NCBI RefSeq assembly: GCF_028335745.1
Contig: NZ_CP116477.1
Location: 2,418,001 to 2,482,000 of the forward strand
Length of the DNA stretch: 64,000 nt
DNA from: Pectobacterium sp. A5351
GTDB taxonomy: Bacteria > Pseudomonadota > Gammaproteobacteria > Enterobacterales > Enterobacteriaceae
Direction of reading: 5' to 3'
Positions within the stretch are counted from its first letter, which is position 1, and every line of letters begins with the position of its first letter. The notes under the pieces were generated by a model that had not been told where the DNA came from, did not search any database, and saw only the letters and a list, made by a program, of their open reading frames with translations. Below are positions 33,291-42,608 of this stretch, in pieces. The translations under genes were made by a program, and so were the position numbers.

Positions 33291-33362
33291 TGATGTAAGT
33301 CAGGGAAGTGATGTAAGCCAGAGAAGTGATGTAAGCCAGAGAAGTGATGCAAATCAGGAAAG
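33291..33362 (+). repeat. Four tandem 18-base repeats upstream of sbcB
   Basis: TGATGTAAGCCAGAGAAG units lie head to tail at 33291-33308, 33309-33326, 33327-33344 and 33345-33362. The middle two are identical and the outer two differ at a few bases. The unit length is a multiple of three and of roughly two helical turns. It lies 96 bases upstream of the sbcB start in the 302-base gap, which otherwise holds only the Fur-like site and no gene. Confidence 0.9.
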
Positions 33363-33457
33363 CGCCACAGAAAAGTCGATTCAATGGTATCCTTGCCGTT
33401 TTCCAGATTGTTTTGCCTGATTTCAGGCTCAGCGCGCACACGTAGCTAACTGCATAT

Positions 33458-34885
33458 ATGGCCGAGAAAACACAACCCACTTTTTTCATACATGACTACG
33501 AGACGTTCGGTAAACATCCAGCTCGCGATCGCCCCGCGCAATTTGCGGGTGTCCGTACCGATATGGATTTCAATATTATCGGTGAGCCGCTGGTCATTTA
33601 TTGTCGCCCGTCGGATGATTACCTGCCGGAACCAGAAGCGGTGATGATCACCGGAATCACGCCACAGGTCGCGCTGGCAAAAGGCGTCAATGAGGCAGAA
33701 TTCGCTCGTCAGATCCACGACGCATTCAGCGTGCCCGGCACCTGTATTATGGGCTACAACAACATACGTTTTGATGATGAAGTCAGCCGCAATATTTTCT
33801 ACCGTAACTTCTACGATCCTTACGCTTACAGCTGGCAAAACGGCAACTCTCGCTGGGATCTGCTGGATGCGTTACGTGCTTGCTATGCCCTGCGCCCGGA
33901 AGGCATCGTCTGGCCGGAAAACGATGACGGCCTGCCCAGTTTCCGCCTTGAGCATCTGACGAAAGCCAACGGTATTTCACACGAGCAGGCGCATGATGCG
34001 ATGTCCGACGTTTATGCCACCATCGCCATGGCGAAACTGTTTAAACAGGCACAGCCCAAGCTGTTTGAGTATCTGTTCACGCTGCGTAACAAAAACAAAA
34101 TTTCCGCACTAATTGATATCCCGCAGATGAAACCGCTCGTGCACGTGTCTGGCATGTTTGGCGCAGCAAGGAGCAACACCAGTTGGGTCGTGCCGCTCGC
34201 CTGGCATCCGGACAACCGTAATGCGGTTATTATGTGCGATCTGGCTGGCGATATGACGCCGCTGCTGGAGCTGGATAGCGAGACATTGCGTGAACGGTTA
34301 TACACCCGTCGGGATGCGCTGGAAGCCGATCAGAGTGCGGTTCCGCTCAAGCTGGTACACATCAATAAGTGTCCGGTCTTAGCGCCTGCCAATACCTTAC
34401 GACCAGAAGATGCGGAAAGATTGGGCATCGATCGTCAACGCTGTCTGGACAATCTGGCGCTGCTGCGTAACCACGCGAACGTCAGAGAAAAAGTGGTGGA
34501 GCTGTTTGCCGATGCCTCCGCGTTCGCCGCCTCTGAAGATGTCGATTTACGGCTTTATGATGGCTTCTTTGGCGATGCCGACCGCATGGCGATGAAGATT
34601 ATTCAGGAGACTGCCCCGCAGAACCTTCCCGCGTTGGATCTCACGTTTGCCGATAATCGCCTGGAACCGCTGTTTTTCCGCTATCGCGCTCGCAATTTCC
34701 CCGGCACGCTGGACGACCGCGAACAGCAACGGTGGTTGCAACATCGGCGTACGGTATTTACGCCAGAACGCTTGCAGGACTATCTGTCAGAACTCAGCAA
34801 TTTGTATCAGTTGCATGAAGACGATAAAGAGAAGATGGCACAGCTAAAAGCGCTGTACGCCTATGCACAGGAGCTGGTGGGATAA
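33458..34885 (+). CDS. sbcB: Exodeoxyribonuclease I
   Basis: DEDDh-family 3'-5' single-stranded DNA exonuclease acting in recombination, mismatch repair and end processing. The 475-residue length is that of E. coli ExoI. HDYETFG at 12-18 gives the metal-binding Asp13 and Glu15, and HDAMSDVYAT carries the later His and Asp of the active site. It is convergent with the IS remnant and prophage. Confidence 0.97.
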   Translation: MAEKTQPTFFIHDYETFGKHPARDRPAQFAGVRTDMDFNIIGEPLVIYCRPSDDYLPEPEAVMITGITPQVALAKGVNEAEFARQIHDAFSVPGTCIMGYNNIRFDDEVSRNIFYRNFYDPYAYSWQNGNSRWDLLDALRACYALRPEGIVWPENDDGLPSFRLEHLTKANGISHEQAHDAMSDVYATIAMAKLFKQAQPKLFEYLFTLRNKNKISALIDIPQMKPLVHVSGMFGAARSNTSWVVPLAWHPDNRNAVIMCDLAGDMTPLLELDSETLRERLYTRRDALEADQSAVPLKLVHINKCPVLAPANTLRPEDAERLGIDRQRCLDNLALLRNHANVREKVVELFADASAFAASEDVDLRLYDGFFGDADRMAMKIIQETAPQNLPALDLTFADNRLEPLFFRYRARNFPGTLDDREQQRWLQHRRTVFTPERLQDYLSELSNLYQLHEDDKEKMAQLKALYAYAQELVG

Positions 34886-34888
34886 AGC

Positions 34889-34917
34889 ATAAAAAAGCGG
34901 AGCACATTGGCTCCGCT
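34889..34917 (-). terminator. Hairpin terminator facing leftward
   Basis: AGCGGAGC and GCTCCGCT form an eight-base stem. The A-run on its left is a T-run on the minus strand, so termination is best for leftward transcription coming from the IS/prophage side; for sbcB it lacks a following T-run. Confidence 0.7.
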
Positions 34918-34956
34918 GGAAGTTGCTGACAAAGTCTGTTGAGCGGTAGTAACGGA

Positions 34957-35004
34957 TAGATCGTAAAGACGCTGTAAACACATCCCTGTACGCTCGGATT
35001 GCGC
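34957..35004 (+). repeat. Dispersed 48-base repeat, copy 2 (family B)
   Basis: Matches 23350-23397 at 47 of 48 bases. It is followed by GAATCTCATCCCTGAGATTC, a short inverted repeat, and then by the IS10-like end at 35042. Confidence 0.85.
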
Positions 35005-35041
35005 AGATATGAATCTCATCCCTGAGATTCACCCTTTCAGG

Positions 35042-35982
35042 CTGAGGGATCCCCACAAAATCATCGCTAATAAACCAGCACCATATTTCGGTAGGTGCTG
35101 GTGAGTTGGGCTAAAATACTCTCCAGCTTCACTCGCCTGATTATTCGCGGTGAATGCCGCAGTACATTTTCCGCCAGTGTCAAAAACGATATCACTCTTC
35201 GACTTTTAAGGCTGTTCGCCTGATAATGAAGATGAAGACCTTTATTTTCAAAATGATATCCTAATAACCAGAGAACAATTGATGCCAGTGTTGCCAGCAA
35301 ACTCAGCACCCAAAGCCGCTCACCCGTTTTGCTTCCACAGGCGCGTAAGCCAAAGCCAAATCTCTCACTCTTTTCATCGCGAAAGTTTTGTTCAATCTGC
35401 ATTCTCCTGCTGTAGAGTTTCATAATTTCATGGGGCTTGAATTCATCAGTACTGGTAAATAGCAGCCACGGCTCTTTAGCTGACGCACGCTGTTCTTTTT
35501 CTGTTGTGGGATGGCTCGGTTTCCCTTTGCGACGTTGGCTTTTTCGGCCTTTCGGCGCTTTTTTATAAAGATAAAAATGTCCGTTGCATTGCGCCTTTTT
35601 TGAACGCGCCAGCGTTCCGGCTCCCAGATATTCCGCGCGCGCCGTGCCAGTACAGTCTTTCACGTTCAGCCAGCGTTCCGGGCCATGATGAAGGCAAAAT
35701 TTTACGTTTCCCCGGATGCGACCAATAAAGCCCCATCCCAGTGCTTTGATATGCCGAAACCATTCATTGTGGAAGCCCGCGTCGGTGATGAGGGTGACTT
35801 TCATTTGCGGGGCAATAGCACAGGCAAGCGCGTCAAGAAAGGCTTTCTGTATCAAAATATTGTTTTGCTTTTCTGACGGAACCACCTGACTCATCAAGGG
35901 GATAGCGCGGCCATCACAGACAAGGCTGGCACGCAGGACATGAAAAGCCTGAGAGGGATAGCCACTCCAGTCGACGGCAATA
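35042..35982 (-). mobile_element. IS10-like insertion sequence, 5' part missing (split by prophage)
   Basis: The outer end reads CTGAGGGATCCCCACAAAAT, close to the IS10 terminal repeat CTGAGAGATCCCC. The element continues through a transposase reading frame until 35982, where Mu-like prophage end sequence begins. Only about 940 bases remain of an element usually near 1.3 kb. The nine bases outside the end are CCTTTCAGG; the matching duplicate would lie beyond the other half. Confidence 0.8.
35067..35982 (-). pseudogene. IS4-family (IS10 group) transposase, N-terminus lost
   Basis: DDE transposase remnant. The frame is open to 36029 (320 codons), but the codons upstream of 35982 are prophage-end sequence read in frame. 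The genuine part starts at about IAVDWSG, the first catalytic Asp. The second Asp is in LITDAGF, and the IS4 signature Y-(2)-R-(3)-E-(6)-K is exact in YSRRMQIEQNFRDEK. Roughly the first 90 residues of an IS10-size protein (about 400) are missing. The cut is explained by prophage insertion, so the missing part should lie past the other prophage end. Confidence 0.85.
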
Positions 35983-36058
35983 TGATGCGCCGCGCGATAA
36001 ATGCGGCACATTCTGCGCGATAAATGCATCGCTTTAACTATTTCACATATCGTAAAAA
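35983..36058 (+). other. Right terminus of the Mu-like prophage with transposase-binding-site-like repeats
   Basis: Read inward, the end starts TGATGCGCCGCGCGATAA, matching 18 of 23 positions of the phage Mu right end as I recall it. GCGCGATAAATGC occurs at 35992-36004 and again at 36015-36027, 23 bases apart in the same orientation, resembling MuA sites R1 and R2. A third related stretch, TTTCACATATCGTAAAAA, lies at 36041-36058. The TG terminus, the inward orientation and the spacing all fit a Mu-type end. Confidence 0.7.
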
Positions 36059-36074
36059 AATTACAAATCTCCCT

Positions 36075-36692
36075 TTATGAACTCGGTACAATCGGCCACT
36101 CGATATCTGTAGCGCTCACATCAACACGGCTCAGTAGCACTGCATATTTTTGCCACGCTGTCAGCGAGGCTTTCTCTTCATCGGTCGCAATATCCAAATT
36201 AACAGCATACGTCAGCTCATTGATGCGAGACGTGGCAGCGGCTTTGCGTGTAGCAAGCTCCTGCTGTGCAGATTTTAGCGCTGCGACAGCTTGCGCGGCC
36301 TTGTCGATCACCCATGTTTTACCGTTCCACACGTCGAATTCGGTAGCCGGTTTCAGCAGCGTGACGTTATCCGGCAGTTCGCCAAACTGCGTCACAGTCT
36401 GCGGCTGGCGTGTTTCCGTGATGTAAACCGTCTGGCCGCGATAGTCCGGCACCTGTTCCCATGATTTACCGTCAGCCGCTCGGCGCAGGGCTTGACCAAC
36501 GGGCGGTAATTCAGGCTCATCGGCGTAGCTGTCAGCGGGTAACCCGACGCCTTGCATGACATATTCATAACTCGCGCTCTGATATTCTCGCGTTGCGGGG
36601 TTAACGTGATAAACAGTAATCCAGCCCGCGTTGATTGCCAGCCCACTTTCGTTCAGTTCTGCGTTTTTGATTTGTGTTGAATAGTTGCTCAT
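36075..36692 (-). CDS. Tail fibre assembly protein
   Basis: A 205-residue chaperone-type protein (Tfa group) that helps the tail fibre fold or assemble, inferred from its position directly after the fibre gene and its C-terminal layout. The C-terminal half contains the usual alpha-helical Gln/Ala-rich stretch (AALKSAQQELATRKAAATSR) and ends near TDIEWPIVPSS, typical of caudovirus fibre assembly proteins. Its start overlaps the fibre stop by one base. It is the last gene before the prophage end. Confidence 0.82.
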   Translation of the reverse strand: MSNYSTQIKNAELNESGLAINAGWITVYHVNPATREYQSASYEYVMQGVGLPADSYADEPELPPVGQALRRAADGKSWEQVPDYRGQTVYITETRQPQTVTQFGELPDNVTLLKPATEFDVWNGKTWVIDKAAQAVAALKSAQQELATRKAAATSRINELTYAVNLDIATDEEKASLTAWQKYAVLLSRVDVSATDIEWPIVPSS

Positions 36693-38788
36693 TATGCTGC
36701 TCTCACGATGTAGTTAAATGTAATATTGCGGGGGCGGGTTTCTGTATTGCCTGCTTCTGACGTGAGACTATCGTAATAGAGCCACATCCTATTGTCCGAA
36801 TCTGTTCCCTGTGAACCTACGTTACTGTTGTAATTCAGTGGCGCAGTTTCTGAATATGCGACGTTAATGCCATTCCCGTTTTCAATGTAATAGCGGTCTC
36901 TGTATTCATGAGCGTGGCTCTGAATAGTATTACCCTGCGCTGAAAGCAGCGCACGACCGCTATCAACCCCGCGCCCGTCATCCCACCCGCGAACAAACTC
37001 ACCGCGTAAATCGGGCAGGAAACCGGACGGATAGCGGGACGCTAAAACAGGAAATTGCGCCGTGTCGAATTGCTGACCGTTGCATTTCAGCCAGCCAGCA
37101 GGTGCGACAGCGCCAGGGAATAGCTGCGGCATACCCACCAGTTCAGCAGACGGCATAGCGCCGATTGCGGCAGAGGTAAGGTTGCCTTCATGATAAACGG
37201 CGCACCATTTACCACCTGCAACCGCAATGTATGCTCTGTCATTTGTATGAATAACGGCTGAACTATTCGGTCCGCCAAAAACGACAGTATCATCCGGCGA
37301 TAACGACAGCATTTGCCTGTAGCTACCATTAGGCATCATGCCAACCACCGCGCGGGTTGCAGGTAAATCTATATTTCCCCTATCAATTCGAATGCCACCC
37401 TGAATCACACCGCCTGTGATAGGGAGTGCGCCAACGTCATTGGCCGTCGGCAGATGTCCAGTGTGGTAGAATTCTACGGGGACGCCATAGGTAGCCCCCC
37501 CATCTGGTTTCACGACAATATTTCTGCCAAACAATCGATATGGGTGATTAGCATTAGAAACTGACTCTTGCATCAAACTAATTGCGCCAGCGTCTTTTTT
37601 ATACGATTGCAAAACGACGCCGAACGCACTCGGCCAATTCCCGAAATCTCCGTTATAAAAACCGATCCCCATGAATGGGTTTGTCGCTGCCGAAACCTCC
37701 CCGTTAATCAATCGGCATGAATCATTAAAAATCTCTGTCGGTGATTGCCACTGCCCTTTAATTACAACTTTATGGAACTGACGAAATTGCCCGCCAGATG
37801 GCGTGTAGAATCCCACAATATTTAGGACACCGTAAAACGAACCATCATTACCAATGAACCGACGCCAGTTTAAAAAGGCATCTGAAATTGGGATTTTCAG
37901 AACATCAGGGTTACCGCCAACGATATAATTACCGTCCGGCGTGTTTACATTAAAATACTGCTCTGTGTCGACAGTTCCGAGTACCACGCTATTTCTGCGA
38001 AACTCACCGATATCTATGTTTTTGCGAAACAGTGACGCATCAAGAATATCCGCGCCATTCTGGTCTTTTGCCAGTTTTCCAGACAACGCATTCAATATCG
38101 AGGTGGAAAAGTTAGGGTCATTCCCTAGCGCGTTCGCCAGCTCTTGCAGTGTATCCAGCGCAGCTGGTGAGCCGTTTACCAGAGCTGCAATAGCCACTTT
38201 CACAAATGCCGTGGTGGCCAGTTGCGTGTCATTAGAACCGGATGCTGCAGTTGGGGCGGTTGGCGTTCCTGTGAATGCCGGACTCGTTTTCGGCGCGTAT
38301 TGGGGATGTGCATCAAGAGTTGATGCATGGGTATTCAGCTTATTTGTCGCGTCGGCTTTGGCATCAGCAATCGCATTAAGCACAGTGGTTCTGAAGTCCG
38401 GGTCATTCCCCAACGCATTCGCCAGCTCCTGCAGCGTATCCAGCGCTGCTGGTGAGCCGTTGATTAACGTAGTAATCGCAGCTTTAACGAATGCTGTAGT
38501 CGCAATCTGATTACTGTTAGCTGTTTGAGCGGCAGTTGGAGCGGTTGGCGTTCCTGTGAGGGCTGGACTCGCTTTCGGCGCATATTGGGTATGAGGATCA
38601 ACGGCACCGACATGCGTGGCCAAATCACTTTCCGTTTTTTCCTGCTCGCTCTTCAGATAAGTCGTGCGGCTAGCCAACTGTTCAGCCTGTCGGTTGGAAA
38701 TACCTCCGGGGCCACCGACAACAGGGTCTGATGTTTCCAGTTGATAAATGCCGTCGATCCACGTTTTTTGTTCAGGCAAGTTAGCCAT
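36692..38788 (-). CDS. Tail fibre protein
   Basis: Receptor-binding fibre, 698 residues. The N-terminal base-plate-attachment part (WIDGIYQLETSDPVVGGPGG) is followed by two near-identical repeat blocks at about 67-132 and 162-228 (QYAPK..TGTPTAPTAA... NGSPAALDTLQELANALGNDP). A long specific region ends in a tail-collar type domain (PGAVAPAGWLKCNGQ, FLPDLRGEFVRGWDDG). The repeats are visible in DNA as well. Host range is probably set by the middle and C-terminal parts. Confidence 0.9.
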   Translation of the reverse strand: MANLPEQKTWIDGIYQLETSDPVVGGPGGISNRQAEQLASRTTYLKSEQEKTESDLATHVGAVDPHTQYAPKASPALTGTPTAPTAAQTANSNQIATTAFVKAAITTLINGSPAALDTLQELANALGNDPDFRTTVLNAIADAKADATNKLNTHASTLDAHPQYAPKTSPAFTGTPTAPTAASGSNDTQLATTAFVKVAIAALVNGSPAALDTLQELANALGNDPNFSTSILNALSGKLAKDQNGADILDASLFRKNIDIGEFRRNSVVLGTVDTEQYFNVNTPDGNYIVGGNPDVLKIPISDAFLNWRRFIGNDGSFYGVLNIVGFYTPSGGQFRQFHKVVIKGQWQSPTEIFNDSCRLINGEVSAATNPFMGIGFYNGDFGNWPSAFGVVLQSYKKDAGAISLMQESVSNANHPYRLFGRNIVVKPDGGATYGVPVEFYHTGHLPTANDVGALPITGGVIQGGIRIDRGNIDLPATRAVVGMMPNGSYRQMLSLSPDDTVVFGGPNSSAVIHTNDRAYIAVAGGKWCAVYHEGNLTSAAIGAMPSAELVGMPQLFPGAVAPAGWLKCNGQQFDTAQFPVLASRYPSGFLPDLRGEFVRGWDDGRGVDSGRALLSAQGNTIQSHAHEYRDRYYIENGNGINVAYSETAPLNYNSNVGSQGTDSDNRMWLYYDSLTSEAGNTETRPRNITFNYIVRAA

Positions 38789-39364
38789 TTATGCACTCCC
38801 GTAATTATAACTGCCGTCATACGACGCGGTTTCGTTATAGCGAATAGGCACCCCCAGATATTCCAGACTGGCCAAGAGGCAGCGGGCGGGGGCAATCATT
38901 TCCAATGTGTTACGCAGCATCTGCGCCTGGTCGTTGGTGATGGGTTGTTGCAGCAAAACGCGGTAGACAGGCCATTTGTTGCTATCGCCGTAAACCATGT
39001 GACCGTTATAACTGCGAGTACCGTTGTAACTTAGGCGTCCGATGTGTTCGATTAACTCCACATCACCAAATCCGAGACTACGGATAACGTCACGAACGGC
39101 CCATTCCGTCCCTTTGAAGCGATGCCGCTCTATCGCTGACTTAATCATTGCGCGGCGGGCATCTTCAGATTCAGCCAGTTGCCAACCGTCCTCCTTCAGA
39201 GAGAATTGCTCAGCAAGCGCATCCAGTGCGCTGCTGTCAACGATGTCGACCAGATAGACAATGACGGCTTCAACCTGCAGAGCGTCAAATCCATCCAGTA
39301 ACGATGCCAACACGCTAAATCGCAGATCAGACGCCAGTGAGGGCGGGAGAAGGTCTTTACTCAT
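38789..39364 (-). CDS. Baseplate/tail protein, P2 gpI-like
   Basis: A 191-residue contractile-tail baseplate protein. The start MSKDLLPPSLASD is chosen because the upstream in-frame codon at 39379 lies further inside gpJ. Family features are the N-terminal LLPPSLASDLRF stretch and HRFKGTEWAVRDVIRSLGF. In P2 gpI joins gpJ and the fibre; here it lies between those two genes, overlapping gpJ by eight bases. Confidence 0.85.
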   Translation of the reverse strand: MSKDLLPPSLASDLRFSVLASLLDGFDALQVEAVIVYLVDIVDSSALDALAEQFSLKEDGWQLAESEDARRAMIKSAIERHRFKGTEWAVRDVIRSLGFGDVELIEHIGRLSYNGTRSYNGHMVYGDSNKWPVYRVLLQQPITNDQAQMLRNTLEMIAPARCLLASLEYLGVPIRYNETASYDGSYNYGSA

Positions 39365-40463
39365 CAGCCGCACCTGCAATAGCTATTGCGATGTCTGTAC
39401 AGATAGCGAGTTGCCAGTCATCAAGCACCAGCAACGCAGGGGACAGCAGCTCAACGCTGTAAACCCCATCGAGCAATAAGGCGGCATTAATCTGACTGGG
39501 CACGATGTCCTGCCCCAATGTTGCCCGACGTTGTTCTGTCCAGGCTAACGCAGCCTGTTGTGCTGCTTGTTTAACTGGCAATGACTGCACATCGCGTTTG
39601 AGCGTCAATCTGGCATGCAGTGAGTATTCAATCGGAACCGGGGATTTTGCCGCGACGGTGTCCGTGAGTGGCCGGACTTTTTCATCAGAACAAACGCTGA
39701 TTACTTGCGCCAGCACACTGTCATCAGGCAGGCCAGTGGACAGCAGCGGATATAAATGAACGGCGCCAGGCTCGGCTCTGACTACCGCAACGTCAACAAT
39801 ATCAGGGTGAGCGCTCAGCGCATGATAGCGGTACGCTAATTTTGAGCCTGCCGTGCTGAAGGACTCAGGGGCTAATTGGATGCGTTCGCGCAGCCGGTCA
39901 TCGGTTTCCTCATCAGAACCACCGACGCTGGCGGTAAGATTCCTCACCGTGAAGTCGATATCGTCAATCTCATCCACCAACGTGCTGATTTGCGCCGGTT
40001 GCCAGTTGTTGCCCACTAACCCCGCCTGCGTACAGGTCGCTGCCACTGTTGCGCTCAGTGTGCCAGCCTTCATTATCACATCGCTGTCGGTTGCAAATAA
40101 GACGCTGTCAGATGCGCTGACGCGCGTTCCCACAGGGATCAGCGTATCAGTCAACAATGCGCTTTCGACGCTAAACTGCAACGTCGTTTGTCCGGCCAGT
40201 GCCGCGAGGCGGTACGTTCCCACCAGTTCGCCGAGGTAGTCCAGCATCGGCGCACGGGCATAGCGCACCAAATTCTGTTTGGCCGCATCCTGAATCGCAC
40301 TGCGTACCAGCATTTCACGGTAGGCCATCAAGTCAATCAGCAGGCGTTCAGCCTGGGCGGGATACAGTGTCTTACCGCTGTCTGCCTCATATTTTGCAAT
40401 CAGTTCTGCGGTAATCTTCGCGGCATCACGCTCAATGAAGACAGGTTCAGTCGTTACCGCCAT
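39357..40463 (-). CDS. Baseplate assembly protein, P2 gpJ-like
   Basis: A 368-residue wedge component at the edge of the contractile baseplate. The opening with ITAELIAKYEADSGKTLYPAQAERL and YREMLVRSAIQDAAKQNLV is characteristic of the gpJ family. Its start overlaps the end of gpW by ten bases. Confidence 0.9.
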   Translation of the reverse strand: MAVTTEPVFIERDAAKITAELIAKYEADSGKTLYPAQAERLLIDLMAYREMLVRSAIQDAAKQNLVRYARAPMLDYLGELVGTYRLAALAGQTTLQFSVESALLTDTLIPVGTRVSASDSVLFATDSDVIMKAGTLSATVAATCTQAGLVGNNWQPAQISTLVDEIDDIDFTVRNLTASVGGSDEETDDRLRERIQLAPESFSTAGSKLAYRYHALSAHPDIVDVAVVRAEPGAVHLYPLLSTGLPDDSVLAQVISVCSDEKVRPLTDTVAAKSPVPIEYSLHARLTLKRDVQSLPVKQAAQQAALAWTEQRRATLGQDIVPSQINAALLLDGVYSVELLSPALLVLDDWQLAICTDIAIAIAGAADE

Positions 40464-40801
40464 AGCACCTCCGTAGCCTGTAGCACGCCGCTGGTTGTTT
40501 CCCAGCTCAGGCGCAATGTCATATGCGAGCCATCAATCAATGGCTTCACGGCCAGCAGTTTGCAGCGCGGCTCCCAACGTTTGATTGCTTCGACCGTCTC
40601 CCGCACGACGTGCGGAATTGCTCGGTCAATCGGGTAGTCAATGTAGTGATGCAGGTTGCTGCCAAATTCGGGACGATGGGGATCGCTACCGCGTGGCGTG
40701 CGCAGAATGATGTGAATGGTTTGTGTGATATCGGCAACGCCCTCGACGAGTTCGCCAGGGTGTTGCAGGGCCGGTTGCCAGTAAACAGAATTAGTATTCA
40801 T
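40454..40801 (-). CDS. Baseplate protein, P2 gpW/gp25-like
   Basis: A 115-residue lysozyme-fold-like wedge protein of the gpW/T4 gp25 group. It contains the conserved IIHTPRGSDPHRPEFGS-like stretch (ILRTPRGSDPHRPEFGSNL), expected to nucleate sheath polymerisation. It lies between gpV and gpJ genes as in P2. The P2 spike gene is separated from it by 65 bases. Confidence 0.88.
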   Translation of the reverse strand: MNTNSVYWQPALQHPGELVEGVADITQTIHIILRTPRGSDPHRPEFGSNLHHYIDYPIDRAIPHVVRETVEAIKRWEPRCKLLAVKPLIDGSHMTLRLSWETTSGVLQATEVLWR

Positions 40802-40866
40802 GGGGGCAGTATCGCCCCCGGTGGGATCGGTGGTTATTAACGTGATTTAGAAAGGCTGGATGAACT

Positions 40867-41460
40867 CTAGTGAGAATGGTGATTTGAATTACCACCGGCA
40901 TCCATCACTGTGCCGGTGGCATCAATATCCCCCTGAACGCTGACATGGCCTTGAATAGTTGCCGCTGCGCCCCCCCCGCCAGAACCCGCCATGCCGCCCT
41001 GATAGGTCAGCTTACCTTTTACTAATAGATTGCCCGTGACTTCTGTATCTGGTGCATCAATGGTGACTTTTGGTGTTGTCACTGTTACGTGCGTACCGCA
41101 AGCGATCACAATATGCTCAATGCCGCCATTGATGATTAAAGTATGCGCCTTACGGTCGTAGTAAAACGCGGCGCTGTCGGAATAGGTCACACCGCGAGCG
41201 TCTGGGTTATTGACCGGCGGTTTATCGATGCTGGAATAGACCGCGCCCAGGATAACGCCGTCCTCGCCATTTTCATCCAACAGCACGACAACTTGTTCAC
41301 CGACATCGGGCAACCAGTAGTCCTTATTGTTCTGGGTATTGTGTTGCAGGACATCAAGCCAGTTGGTGCGCATATTATCGCATTCAGGCAGACGAACGCG
41401 GGCGCGAACGCTCTGCGGGTCAACGGCGCTGACGGTGCCCACCTGTCGTGATACGCTCAT
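40867..41460 (-). CDS. Baseplate spike protein, P2 gpV-like
   Basis: Membrane-piercing central spike, 197 residues. An OB-fold N-terminal domain (about 1-95) is followed by a beta-helical shaft with TVTTPKVTIDAPDTEVTGN. The C-terminus SNHHSH matches the His-x-His iron-binding tip of P2 gpV. Its first bases overlap the gpD stop by four. Confidence 0.88.
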   Translation of the reverse strand: MSVSRQVGTVSAVDPQSVRARVRLPECDNMRTNWLDVLQHNTQNNKDYWLPDVGEQVVVLLDENGEDGVILGAVYSSIDKPPVNNPDARGVTYSDSAAFYYDRKAHTLIINGGIEHIVIACGTHVTVTTPKVTIDAPDTEVTGNLLVKGKLTYQGGMAGSGGGGAAATIQGHVSVQGDIDATGTVMDAGGNSNHHSH

Positions 41461-42608
41461 TTTTTCTTTTCCTTCACGGTCGTTGTCGTCGTGGTCGTGC
41501 CATCCGCTTTGTAAACCGTCAGCGTCTGCGTTTTCTTCTTTTTCTTGCCGTTGGTCACTGGGCCACGCGCAACCTCCAGTTCGGTCACGTAACCGCTGCT
41601 GCGATCAAACGAATGTCGGGCGCTGGTAATAAGCCACTGCCCGGATAACTGACCAAATTTTACCAGCGCTATTTTGTTGCCGGCTGTGAGTTGCGGCGTT
41701 CCCATCACCGTCAGTGAACCGGTCTGCTGATATTCGTTATGTGAATCCAGCGCGGCGTCGGCTTTGAGCTGCGCACTGTCTTTGTTCGCTGAGCGGCTGG
41801 TGACCTTGAGCGTATCCGCACTGGTGGTTTTGCCACTCTCTTTTACCGTAGCTGTCGTCGCACTCCCATCGGAATGGTACGTCACCAGTTTCTTGTCACT
41901 GGCCTTTTGGTGCTTCAGCTTTGCCGATTTATAGATCTGATTGATGGTGTCACGCAGAGAATAGCGGGCAACGTCGGCGGGCGATAACTGCTTAACGGGA
42001 TCGAGCTGTCGCAAGGTGGCCAGATGGGAAAATATCAATTGGTCGCTGACAACCTTAACGGCATAGCCATACTCGCTGGCCAGTCGCTTCAGGAAGCCGA
42101 CATCGGTTTCCGCATACTGCGTGACGCGATCGACCTTTATTGACTCAATACCGCCGACCAGTTTCAGGCTGTGCTTTTTGGCAATACGTCCCGCGATAGC
42201 GGCCAGTGTGGTATTTTCAAAACCACGGCTCGATTTGGTGCGCAGCGCAGTATTGACCGACGTGGCCACGCCGCGAATGGATACCGTTGACGGCGGCGCA
42301 CTGACGTCGATCTCATCAATAGAAAACGTGCCGCAGGACAGCAGCTTCTCACCACTGTAACCGAGCTTCAGCGTCAGCGTATCGCCTTTACCCGGATACC
42401 ACTTATCCAGCCAGCGACCATCGGTGTCATCCAGTGTGACTTCAATTGTGTCTGACTCCGATTTGATATTGTCGGTATAGCTGACGCGGGTGACGTAAAG
42501 CGCAATATCGTTTGTGATATCTTTTTTCAGATACCACAGAGTAAATACCGGCTGCAGGACTTCGGAGGTTCCCGGAGGCGGTACTGTTTGTTGAGTTAAC
42601 GTAGCCAC
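41457..42608 (-). CDS. Tail hub protein, P2 gpD-like
   Basis: A 383-residue hub or late-control-D family protein linking tail tube to spike. VTLDDTDGRWLDKWYPGKGDTL and the later AETDVGFLKRLASEYG stretch are family hallmarks. The C-terminal tail is unusual: a Lys run followed by Thr-rich repeat sequence TTTTTTVKEKKK, low complexity not needed for the hub fold. It overlaps gpX by 13 bases. Confidence 0.88.
   Translation of the reverse strand: MATLTQQTVPPPGTSEVLQPVFTLWYLKKDITNDIALYVTRVSYTDNIKSESDTIEVTLDDTDGRWLDKWYPGKGDTLTLKLGYSGEKLLSCGTFSIDEIDVSAPPSTVSIRGVATSVNTALRTKSSRGFENTTLAAIAGRIAKKHSLKLVGGIESIKVDRVTQYAETDVGFLKRLASEYGYAVKVVSDQLIFSHLATLRQLDPVKQLSPADVARYSLRDTINQIYKSAKLKHQKASDKKLVTYHSDGSATTATVKESGKTTSADTLKVTSRSANKDSAQLKADAALDSHNEYQQTGSLTVMGTPQLTAGNKIALVKFGQLSGQWLITSARHSFDRSSGYVTELEVARGPVTNGKKKKKTQTLTVYKADGTTTTTTTVKEKKK

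Noticed and set aside
33166..33489. 107-codon frame with ITSLAYITSLAY repeats
   Set aside because: It only translates the 18-base tandem repeats and overlaps the sbcB start on the other strand.
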